DNA of 64,000 nucleotides from Metaphire vulgaris (Eukaryota; Annelida; Clitellata; Crassiclitellata; Megascolecidae): NCBI GenBank assembly GCA_018105865.1, contig CM030856.1, positions 6,546,220 to 6,610,219 of the forward strand, read 5' to 3'. Shown piece by piece: positions 54,941 to 64,000 of this stretch (position 1 is its first letter; each line of letters starts with the position of its first letter). The notes under the pieces were generated by a model. It saw only the letters and a program-made list of their open reading frames with translations, ran no database searches and was not told where the DNA came from. The position numbers and the translations under genes were made by a program.

Positions 54941-57900
54941 ATGAAGTTGCGTAGCTTAATAGGCATACTGATTGTGCTCGTTTTCTGCATCCTGAGCATC
55001 TGCAATGGCAAAGGCAAGAATTTTACACCAGTTGTCTTCTCAATTATTTATACAATATGAAGTCTGATATTCACTATACTTAGACAATGTCAGCGTTTTC
55101 TAATAAATTTCGACATTAAGCAGTGTTTAATCTAGACTCCTGGACTCCGGGGGGAACTGACAAAGCCGGGGGAATTCTGCTAGGGGGCTGCTGTTAGTTG
55201 ATGTAGTATGCCAAAATTTCCGGAGAAAATTTGAAGTTTCCGGGAGAGAAGGGCAATGTTCCCCCTGGAAACGGACTAGATTAAACTCTAACATTAAGAC
55301 GCCTTCTGGAGAAGTTCCGACTGAAGAAGAAACGTTAAAGTATATTGAGACTTTCTCAAATTCGTTTTAAGCACAATAAAAGACATTAAAACTCTAAATC
55401 ACTTATTGTTGTATGGAGTATTAAACAGCCTGATATTCCACATTAAAACCAATTTTCAGAGTCCTATACAAAACGCAGAGCGAAATCAGAACTTTAGTTA
55501 CCAGTTTTTCGATATTATGATGCCGGTACATTTCGTCATCGGAGCAAGGCGTAATTTTTAGCCGAGGTTTCTTTTAAGCATTGCAATGCTTTGGTTTCAG
55601 AGTACACTGTCCATGTTACGACTGGCAATCGAATGAATGCAGGTACAAATGCCAAAGTCCGTATTCAGCTGTTTGGTTCAAAGGGCGAATCTTCGGAAAG
55701 AACTCTGAACACATGGCGCGATGATTTTACAAAAGGGAAAACCGACAAATTTGAATTCTATAGTAGAGATGTTGGGGAGATTTCAAAGATTCGGTAAAAA
55801 TTCCTCACTTTCTCATTTCTATTTTTTTAAAAAAAATTTCATCATCTGTTTATATTGGTGATTAATGGCTGTGACAGAAGAGAGCCAACTCAATTCGTTT
55901 TTAATGTTAGAATGGACAAAATGGTCACTTCTGTTTTAATGTTAAAATGGAAAAAATAGTGAATCAAATAACTAACATATTTAACATTCAAAACAAGTAA
56001 AACAGGACCCCTTTGATATTTAATATCTCGGCCGCGTGTGTAGCTTTCAATCTTCCCGGAAGAACATAAGAATACCAAAACTTTACTTGAAAAAGTTCAG
56101 CTATTGTGGAAGATTCGGTACCGGAAGATTCGGTACCGATAATTCAACCGGTTCGAAACAATAAGATGACGCTTCACCTGCTGCTGGTAATTGTCCGCTT
56201 TAATGTTGCGCTCATTAGCTGACACCCGACGTTCAGGCGCGCTTTTGCTCCTCCCATCGACTGATATTTAAACAGATTTTAAACTCGCAATATCTCGGCG
56301 ACCTTCTAGAAAAGGCCCAAAATAGATAGATATGCTACCGTAGACTCGGTAGTACGTTTTATGTAAAGCAAGGCAGGGTTTAAGCTAGACCGTTTCCGGA
56401 GGAAAATTGACCCGATTCAAGCTCTAGAATTTGGCAAAATCATGGGGCCAACCATTTGTTGTTTAATGTATGCCCCATATACCCCACCCGCCGTGATTAC
56501 TATCGTATCGCCGTTTTTCCCTCCCCGCATTAGAACGGTCTTATCCGCCCACCCCACGGGGGGCAATAATGTAATTTCCAAATTTCCGTCCCGATTCTTC
56601 CGATATCTTTACCGAATTTTCTCAAACAATGGTTCATGAAAACTAAACTGATATCTTTAGTATTTTGAAACATGGTGAAAACTAAAGAGACCTACATTTT
56701 GAAATATATAACGTCATAATAAAATGTATCATTTTAAAGTTTAAAATGGCGTCGTTGTCATCGCGACAGACAAGATCAAGGGTTACTTACGGCCAACAGA
56801 TAAACATAGCAGCATTATAATTGGCTGCAGGACTGTCTTGATTTGCTTGGAGAAGATATTATATTCCAGCAAGACGGAACACCTGCCCATTCTGCTCTCA
56901 GGACCCCGGTTTTCCTGGAGCAAATTGCCCAGATTTCATCAAGAAAGGTGACTGGCCACCCAACTCCCCAGATATCAATCCACTTGACTTCCACGTCTGG
57001 GGATTCATGCTCGACAGATTTCAAAAGTATCAGCCAAAGCCACAAAACATCGCGGAGTTGAAGACGGTGCTGAAAAATATCTGGGAGAGTCTGCCTGAGA
57101 ACCTGAGAACAGATCAAGAAGTCGATATTGTCAGTGAAAAAGCGCTTGTCGGCATGTGTGAAGGCTGAGAGGGGGCATTTTGAGCACCTGCTCCCGTAGT
57201 AAATCATCTGGAACCCCCCTTTATAACGGCCCTTTTCAGGGCCAACAAATAAAAATAATTAATTTTTTATCACTTTATTATGACGTTATATTCCAATGTC
57301 AATTTCAAAATGTGGGTCTCTTTACTTTGTTGGCCATATTTTAGCAAATACAGTACTAACGATATCAGCATGAAATTTGGCAATTACATCAGAAACATTC
57401 CCAAATATATGGTCTATAAATGTCATTTAAATCGCTACACACACGGCCGAGATATTAAATGTCAAACAGGGGTCCAATTTTTACTTGTTCACCCTGTATT
57501 TTGAGTTCTACTAAGAAGACGTTACTAAGGTTTCTGCTGACTGTCCTATTGCCCGTTTCTCAACTGAATTGATATATATTCTTAAAACAACTCTCTCAGT
57601 TGCATATTGTTTCGTAGTCTGTCCTACTGCTTCCACTGTGATTTGTAGAATTGACCTTCGAGACTAAGAACTGGTGCTATAAATATTATAATGATTTGTT
57701 TAAAATTATTGCTATCACCATTCTTGTTATACATGAAATGCTCCAAAGTTTGTATTTCAATTTAAGGATTGGTCACGACAACACTGGAGCTGGCCCTGGA
57801 TGGTTTCTAGATAAGGTACAGTCTTTCAACTGCTTCTAATATTGTCACAAACATTTCTGCTTTTTATCAATACAATTGAAAAGAAAATTTCTCATCGAAC

Positions 57901-58212
57901 AACAACTTCCGAATGTATTAATTTATTATTCGATGCTTTCTATTAATCAAAGCAAACTGAGTACAATCTTAGTATATTTTCAATTCAAGTGCTAAAAAAT
58001 TTAGTTTGGTTGCTTACATTTTACTGTAAAAACAAGATGAATCCAAAAACATTAAAAATTTTATATCTAACTTTTTATCAAGATGCATTTTCTGTGTTTA
58101 GGTCACCGTTCATGATGGCGGCAGAAATAAAAATTACTTGTTTAATTGTTACCAATGGTTGTCAAGCAGTGACGGCGACAGACAAATTTCCAAAGAACTG
58201 CCTGTTTCTTAA
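54941..58212 (+). CDS. Small secreted PLAT/LH2-domain protein, four exons, complete
   Basis: Exons 54941-55013, 55601-55793, 57767-57815 and 58102-58212 total 426 nt, 141 residues. Exon 1 is a signal peptide (MKLRSLIGILIVLVFCILSI, then CNGK). The PLAT beta-sandwich spans roughly residues 25-125. It starts EYTVHVTTGNRMNAGTNAKV, continues RIQLFGSKGESSERTL and KTDKFEFYSRDVGEISKIR, and has the signature RIGHDNTGAGPGWFLDKV, then VTVHDGG and CYQWL. Phases match at all joins (1, 2, 0). Intron 1 has a GC donor (CAAAG|GCAAGA) and a TTTGGTTTCAG acceptor. PLAT domains bind lipids or membrane proteins. A stand-alone secreted PLAT protein has no enzyme core, so its role here is unknown. It lies within a peptide-gene duplication unit. 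Confidence 0.9.
55985..57503 (+). mobile_element. Decayed Tc1/mariner-type transposon in PLAT intron 2
   Basis: Outer inverted sequences share AACAAGTAAAA, GGACCCC and TTTAATATCTCGGCCG..GTGTGTAGC. An inner inverted pair (ACCTACATTTTGAAA / TTTCAAAATGTGGGT) supports long terminal repeats. Between 56,822 and 57,170 the transposase C-terminal half is visible in broken frames: IIFQQDGTPAHSA, NSPDINPLDFHVWG and IWESLPENLRTDQ. A block at about 56,090-56,640 interrupts the left repeat. Another fragment of the same end lies near 22,530-22,665. Confidence 0.8.
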
Positions 58213-58605
58213 AATACGAATGATCGAAGATGATCAAAATCGCTGTAATTCAAAAATATGCGACAGGATTTGCAGCGAAAAGCTAAACTAACATTTATTC
58301 AGTTCTTTATATATAGCAATTTGATAGGCAAATCAAGAAAGAATATTTCTTTACTTAAGAAAAATGATCAGAGTAATTGAATAATTAAGCGAAAAATCTT
58401 GAAAATTAATGGGATCTGATTGTTTAGTAACTAATCGTATATTAGGCCTAGCTGACATGGCGTTGTTAATTTAAAAGGAAGAACACATGATTTGTGAGCA
58501 TCAGAATCTTTGTGTTTGTTTTCAATTTTAATTAGACCTACATTTGATGTAATAATTATGCACTTCTATAGTGCCATTTCTTATACTATAAGGTATCAAT
58601 CGACG

Positions 58606-58874
58606 CAGTGGCGTAGCGAGGGTATCCGGCACCCGGGAGCAAAGTCTAACGTTGGCGCCCAAACACTGCTGACGAGCAAGAAACGGTCGTCACATTGTTC
58701 TCGGCGCCCCTCAATTCTTAACGGGCGCCCTCTTCATATAGTGCTGACGAGCAGAAAAAAGGTCGTCACACGTGTTTCTTCTTAACATATATGCATTTCA
58801 CTTGCCAAATACCCAATTTTGGCGCCCCCTTCACCCGCGGGCGTATTCCCTCTGACCCCCTCGCTACGCCACTG
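58606..58874. mobile_element. hAT-like MITE with perfect 8-bp TSD AATCGACG
   Basis: Ends CAGTGGCGTAGCGAGGG / CCCTCGCTACGCCACTG. AATCGACG at 58598-58605 and 58875-58882. It splits a SINE-like segment that is uninterrupted near 40,430. Confidence 0.9.
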
Positions 58875-59234
58875 AATCGACGATAGACCCAGTGTTTAAG
58901 CTAGACTCCTGGACTCCGAAGAAAAATTGACAAAGCCAGGGGAAAACTGACAAAGCCGGAATGAATTCTGCTAGGGAGCTGCTGTTAGTTGATGTAGTAT
59001 AACAAAATTTCCGTGGGACAGGAATTTGAAATTTCTGGGGGAAGGGCAAATTACCCTCCGAAAACGGCCCCGATTGAACCCTGGATAGGCCTACTTCAAA
59101 TCCATTCATAAAACCATGTCATTCCAGAGATCTTCTCGTAGTCCCATGAGAACCGTTGAGACCAGTGGCGCTGGTCGTTATTTGACGCAAATTTTTGGGG
59201 GTTTGAGCTGCCCGTACAGCGTCTTTTATGCTCA

Positions 59235-59448
59235 TTCAGAGATGGATATGGGATGGGTTAACCCATGGGTTTCGTTGGGTTGGGTCGGGTCTGGTCAGAC
59301 TTGTCTGTATTTATGGTGGGTTGGGTCAGAAAATAAGTCATGGTTTAAGAAATTGCAATGTATTACGGTGAGTTGGGATGGGTCAAGTAACTCTATTGCC
59401 GGCATGGGTTGGGTTCTAAAAATGGCCCCTGGCCATCTCTGTGCTCAT
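59235..59448. mobile_element. GGGTTGGG-rich MITE, absent from the paralogue at 40,590
   Basis: CAGAGATGGATATGG at the left and GGCCATCTCTG at the right, with a GGGTTGGGT-rich interior. The surrounding sequence matches 40,500-40,660 without this block. A relative is in copy E intron 1. Confidence 0.7.
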
Positions 59449-59510
59449 CCGAGTCCACTCAGTGACGTCATCTCTCCGTCTTCTTCTCGGTCGTTCTTGG
59501 TCCGGGATCT

Positions 59511-59782
59511 CAGTGGTTTAGCCAAAAGGGTCGGGGAGACAAGCGCCCCTGTGCGCTGAAGATGAGAGACGCCAAAATTGGGGTGAGAACCTTTTTTATT
59601 CTTAAGCCTTTTTAAGGAGGGAGGGACGCAATATTGAGTTAGGAGTACAATGCTTGAAACAAATGTTCCATAAAACAGAAAGGACCTTTTTTGCTCGTCA
59701 GGATTTTCTGGAGTTAAGAGCGCCAGTCGCGAAATATATCTACGTCGCCCCCCGAACACCGCCAACCCTCGCTGCGCCCCTG
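59511..59782. mobile_element. hAT-like element, 8-bp TSD CGGGATCT/CGGGATCC
   Basis: Starts CAGTGGTTTAGCC and ends GCTGCGCCCCTG, flanked by CGGGATCT (59503-59510) and CGGGATCC (59783-59790). Same insertion as 40,654-41,220. Contains TTTTTTGCTCGTCAGG. Confidence 0.78.
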
Positions 59783-60370
59783 CGGGATCCTTCCATTGTA
59801 CTTTCCATTCAGACCTTTATTAATCTTTAATCCCTCATCATGGTAATATGCCCCAAAATATGCAGCATTTTCTTTCCTCCTCCAGACACCTATGAGAGGG
59901 AAAGAGCGAGACAGACTATGGAGGAAATGCTAAATAGAATAAATGCATTCTAAGCCTAGACCTAGCAATACTCAAGTTAGGCCTATTGGAAGATCTAACA
60001 ACCAAAGGAAGAGAGTTGCAGATTTGGGGACAGAAGTAGAAAAAGATCTTTTACCAATTTTAGGTGATTTGACATAGATTTCAAATATTGAGGTTGGTCG
60101 GACTGCAGTAATTTATAAACTAGGATACCCGTCTTGAGTGCAATTGGCAGCGAACTCAAAACAACCGTTAACCACCCAGATAGAGAATGGGTCGACTGAA
60201 AATGCAGGACAGAAAAATGCCGAACTGGAAAATGACGGACGAAATTTCAGGGGTGGAAAATGCAGGACTTAAAGGGACCAATTGATAGTGCTTCAAGTTC
60301 ATCAGGAAAAGACCAGGTCAGGCCAGAAATCAGTCACTGAGAAACAGGGAGGCAGAGCTACGGAGGTATG

Positions 60371-60744
60371 CAGCGGTTCTCCACCTGTGTGCCGCGGCCC
60401 AAAGGTGGACCGCGAGAGGTAGCCTTGTGGTCCGCGCTGAAGTCTCAAAACAAGAAAAGAAATAAACAGGTATATAAAATAAAGCTATAACATGGTCGTC
60501 ATACAAGATCCTCAATGAGATTCCTATCCTTGTTGTTGCTTGTAGACTGTAACTTAGGTGGGTTGATCCCTCTCGAAGGCATTGCTGGTGCTTCTTTAAC
60601 GTCCTGAAAAGTCTGACAAGCAAAAATCCTTCTTTCCACACTTGATCTGTAATGAATAACGCCACTATTTAATTTAACAGGTGGACCGCAAAATTAAAAA
60701 AACTCAAATGTGGGCCGTGCAGCAAAGGGACTTGAAAACCGCTG
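60371..60744. mobile_element. Probable hAT-type MITE, CAGCGGTTCTC ends
   Basis: CAGCGGTTCTCCACC at the left and GGACTTGAAAACCGCTG at the right, with TGTGCCGCGG and GGTGGACCGCGAG inside and a GACAAGCAAAAA motif. No clear target duplication seen. Confidence 0.55.
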
Positions 60745-60749
60745 GTCTT

Positions 60750-61940
60750 GATCACTGTAATTACGCTCTCCAAAGCAACGGAGATAACCAACGCCACTGG
60801 GAGCAGAATTAACTTCACAACATTACAATTCACGTCGCAAATCACGTGAAGTTGTTCCTGACGTACATAGTGCTCTTGAATTTAAATTGTCTTAAGTGCT
60901 CTTTTACGCTATAGGAACTTAGGAAGTTTAAGAGATCTTGATCGATATGGCGCCAATTGGCTGTCGGCATTTCTTTGATTAAAGTTGTCTCTTTCTAATT
61001 GCAGCCGATTTTCATCCATTGTGCCATAATTCATTTCATCAATTGCAAAGACTAAAGCCCAAAATAAACGCGTGTTCTCTTTATATTTATTGATGCTCTT
61101 AAAGTTTATTAGTATTATACACTGTGTCAGAGAAGCTAACCTCATTTTACAGTAGTGATCTGTCATCCAGGAACTATTAGGCAACGTGTGCATTTCCCAT
61201 TGAGCCCTAGAAAGTTACAAATTAATGTTACGATAGGTTGAATGGGACGTTTGAGCCGCACAAGAACATAAAAAGTCTTAAATCTTGCATGACATTAAAT
61301 TGAAGTTGAATTAGGCAACAATGACTTTGGATAATAATTATTCTTAAAAAAGCAATAGTTGCATAATTGATATACACTGTAATTGATATAGACCTATTAA
61401 CTGTGGGTAAAGCATGCAAGTAGGCTATAGAAGTTTATCTACTGCATACTAAGCCTAGGCCTATATTAATTACAGATGAGGCGAACCATTATTGGATAAT
61501 CCTAAAAAATGATTCTGGGCTGGTTTGTTCTTAGGTTTGTTGATGTAAAGTTAGCATATAGACCGAGTGCTACTAATTCTGTCATTTTCATCAGCCATAT
61601 CAGCAACTTCTGTTTTCTCTCCATCTGACCTTGGCAAATACAACGACTGATCTTCAACCCTTTAACATTCTGCGTCTCTCTTAGATTTGTTATTGGCACA
61701 GTCTTGATCTTGGGCGTGTCCGATCGTGGTCGTAATCACAAAAGCACAAGATCCAAGTCAAATACAGGATTTCAAGATGGATAATCAGATGACCGTCTAT
61801 GGTAGATAAGGAAGGAGAAAACTGTGGAGTTTTATATCTTGTTCCAAACTGTGATAGGCATACTGATATTATTGCAATAATACTGCAATAAATAATCATT
61901 GTAATTATGATTGCTAATGTTTTGGAAAAGTGCGTTATTA
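60750..61940. other. Intergenic stretch with no supported gene
   Basis: Only short open frames without recognisable motifs. From about 61,770 the sequence aligns with 48,500-48,670 (GATAGGCATACTGATATTAT..., TGCAATAAATAATCATTGTA), the start of the copy H/I duplication. Confidence 0.5.
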
Positions 61941-61944
61941 TATA

Positions 61945-61949
61945 ATGAT

Positions 61950-62024
<75 letters not shown>
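61945..62024. repeat. (GT)n microsatellite
   Basis: GT run of about 80 bp with two short interruptions. Confidence 0.97.
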
Positions 62025-62272
62025 AGTCAAAGTGTGAAATCAGGAATGTTGACATCGCCTGAAATGTTTAGGCAATGTCGACAAAAGCCGTTTCACTCGG
62101 GCAATGTCGACATTGACTGAAATTTTTAGGCATCGTTTAACAATGTATGAAATTTGCTCAGATTTTCTACACAATTTACCTGAAATCTTTATCCGTGATG
62201 GAATAGCACTGTATAAGGAGCTATGCATGCACCAATGTGTAACATAACAAAAATTAAATGAGTTGCAAATTA

Positions 62273-62704
62273 GGGGCCGTCCATATAGTACGTACACATC
62301 AAAGGGGTAGGGGGCTTGAGATTTAGGCGATTTTGCGTACGGAAGCGTACGGGAGAAAGGGGGTCACGACTGAATTTGTACGTACGCACATTCATATGTA
62401 TAAATAGATAGAAGGCTGGTATATTCACACAAACATTTGATTTGAACAAAATTACTTTCTCACGGTCAAACGAAGGGTCCCGACTATTGTTCCCACGGTT
62501 ATTTAAATATTAAGAACCTTTAATTTAATAGTAAACAAATGCTTTTTGGCTATGGCTAAAAATTAATTTTCACCGTGCGGTGGGGTGGCTGCTAAATTGT
62601 ACGTACGCATAGGGCATAGGGGGTAACCAAATGTACGGTGTGCAACAGGGGGGGTTGAAAATATTACTTTTTTGCGTACGTAGTCCTACTATATGGATGG
62701 CCCC
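62273..62704. mobile_element. GTACGTAC-type MITE with TTA target duplication
   Basis: Ends GGGGCCGTCCATATAGTA / TACTATATGGATGGCCCC. TTA at 62270-62272 and 62705-62707. Several GTACGTAC or GCGTACG motifs are inside. Confidence 0.8.
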
Positions 62705-62743
62705 TTAAACGTTGCAAGCAGTAATATAAAACATTTCTGAAAC

Positions 62744-62931
62744 CAGTGGTGGCTCCACATGAGGGGCCTGGAGGGACCGTGCCCCCTATTGAGCGCCTGG
62801 CCTCCTAATGGCCCCTCTGTTGAGACCCTATACTTAATACTACATACCTAGCAATAAATGGTTGCCCCTCCATGATTAGAAGTTGCCACCCCAACGGCCC
62901 CCCCACTTGCCAATTCCTGAAACCGCCACTG
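62744..62931. mobile_element. hAT-like MITE with perfect 8-bp TSD TCTGAAAC
   Basis: CAGTGGTGGCTCC / GAACCGCCACTG (imperfect) ends. TCTGAAAC at 62736-62743 and 62932-62939. Confidence 0.85.
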
Positions 62932-63135
62932 TCTGAAACATTAATAACTGCCAAAATCTTGATTAAGTTCAAATGAAATAAAGGAACAAGCAATACTAGA
63001 AAACAGTTCTACATCATTAATAACTTCAAAAAACTGTTTAAACTTCAAATGAAATAAAGGAACAAGTAGTAATATAAAACAGTTCTACAACATTAATAAC
63101 ACACACACAAACAAACAAAAAAACACACACACACA

Positions 63136-63186
<51 letters not shown>

Positions 63187-63189
<3 letters not shown>

Positions 63190-63500
63190 ACAGTCAAAGT
63201 GTGAAATCAGGCAATGTTGACATTGCCTGAAATTTTTAGGCAATTTCGACATATGCCGACATTTATCTGCTGCTATTCCATCACAAACTGTGGAGATGGC
63301 ATCCATCACAGATAAATGATGATTCCATCACAGATCAAGATTTCAAAAGTGTGTAAAAATCTGAGCAAATTTCAGGCATTGTTAAACAATGCCTAACAAT
63401 TTCAGTCAATGTTGACATTGCCTGAGTGAAACGGTTTATGTCGACATTGCCTAAAAATTTCAGGCAATGTCAACATTACCTGATTTCACACTTTGACTGT

Positions 63501-63503
<3 letters not shown>
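63187..63503. mobile_element. Long-TIR palindromic MITE inserted in (TA)n
   Basis: About 65-bp inverted ends starting GTTACAGTCAAAGTGTGAAA, almost identical on both sides and containing nested CAATGTTGACATTG palindromes. Flanked on both sides by TA runs (63,134-63,186 and 63,504-63,555), consistent with TA target choice (Tc1/mariner type). A one-sided relative lies at about 62,022-62,170. Confidence 0.85.
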
Positions 63504-63558
<55 letters not shown>

Positions 63559-63817
63559 TTTAACAGCCTATTCTAAATAGGCGTTATAACTATTTCATAA
63601 CAGCAGGCTGAAGTCATCACATTTACTTTCAGTAATTTAGTAGGACAACGTTATCTTCAAATATTTTATATTCATTATATTGTTGCTATTCTATGCAATC
63701 ATTTATTGTAATCATAGTTTTTTAAAAGAGACGGAATATAATTATAATTATATGATATTAATTAACTTATTAATGGGCAGTTACAGTTTGTTTATTGAAC
63801 AAGCGTTGTATTCTTAC

Positions 63818-63954
63818 CGCTATCTTCAAGCTCTCTCTGTTCAAGTTCAGCGTCAGTTATTTCAGGATTTTTAAAAAAACTGAATTGTCGTTTTTGTCTT
63901 GCTCTTGGTCTTTCTGATCTAATAGGCTCCTGCAAATCGTTCCTTCTTTATTCG
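63818..63954 (-). pseudogene. Peptide precursor copy I, exon 2 remnant
   Basis: The minus strand, after TTTTAAG, reads NKEGTICRSLLDQKDQEQ, then loses frame in a T-run. Closest to copy H exon 2. Exon 1, if present, lies beyond the right edge. Confidence 0.6.
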
Positions 63955-64000
63955 CTTAAAATAGAACGTCAGTTTTGTAAATTATTAATTGAACGGTTTG

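Noticed and set aside
59116..59559. 147-residue plus-strand frame rich in Gly and Trp
   Set aside because: Runs through a GGGTTGGG-rich MITE and its target repeat; the paralogue at 40,500 lacks the insert, so it is not a gene.

Overview
The window looks like intron-rich invertebrate nuclear DNA with abundant transposable elements. Small TIR elements, 5S- and tRNA-derived SINEs, LINE fragments and long microsatellites fill most of it. The recurring AGGCCTA-type words and the repeat mix suggest a marine deuterostome such as an echinoderm or hemichordate. That placement is inference with low confidence. All genes found are split by GT-AG introns, with one likely GC-AG intron.

Positions 1-20,530, minus strand: the 5' part of a UBR4 (p600) orthologue, an E3 ubiquitin ligase. 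I assembled 24 exons, from an ATG at 20,530 to an exon ending at 294; the rest lies beyond the left edge. Summed exon length is 3,422 nt. It becomes exactly 1,140 codons only if one extra base is discounted in each of two exons (1,612-1,792 and 12,184-12,375). These are either single-base sequence errors or real lesions. The introns carry small MITEs, SINEs, LINE tails and microsatellites.

Positions 20,600-25,000: no supported gene. The stretch holds the CpG-rich region 5' of UBR4, GGCCTT-type tandem arrays, hAT-like MITEs with 8-bp target duplications and a 5S-derived SINE.

Positions 25,000-64,000: an expanded locus of small secreted peptide genes, which I could not match to a named family. 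At least nine full, partial or broken copies are present. Three copies, starting at 25,552, 38,771 and 45,042, show the full architecture of three exons and two phase-1 introns. Exon 1 encodes a signal peptide, exon 2 an acidic spacer and exon 3 a basic cysteine-rich tail. Two of the tails share the symmetric spacing C-x3-C-x3-C-x6-C-x3-C-x3-C; the third has four cysteines. Every near-intact copy has a TATA box about 88-95 bp upstream of its ATG and a nearly identical leader. The overall form is that of an antimicrobial-type or venom-type peptide precursor; this functional reading is inference. The other copies are truncated or degraded, and three are inverted.

Positions 54,941-58,212, plus strand: a complete four-exon gene for a small secreted PLAT/LH2-domain protein of 141 residues, lying inside one of the peptide-gene duplication units. 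A decayed mariner-type transposon fills its second intron. Several paired segments preserve filled and empty insertion sites (a hAT element at 37,192-38,122; MITEs near 24,037 and 59,235), so the relative order of duplications and insertions can be read.
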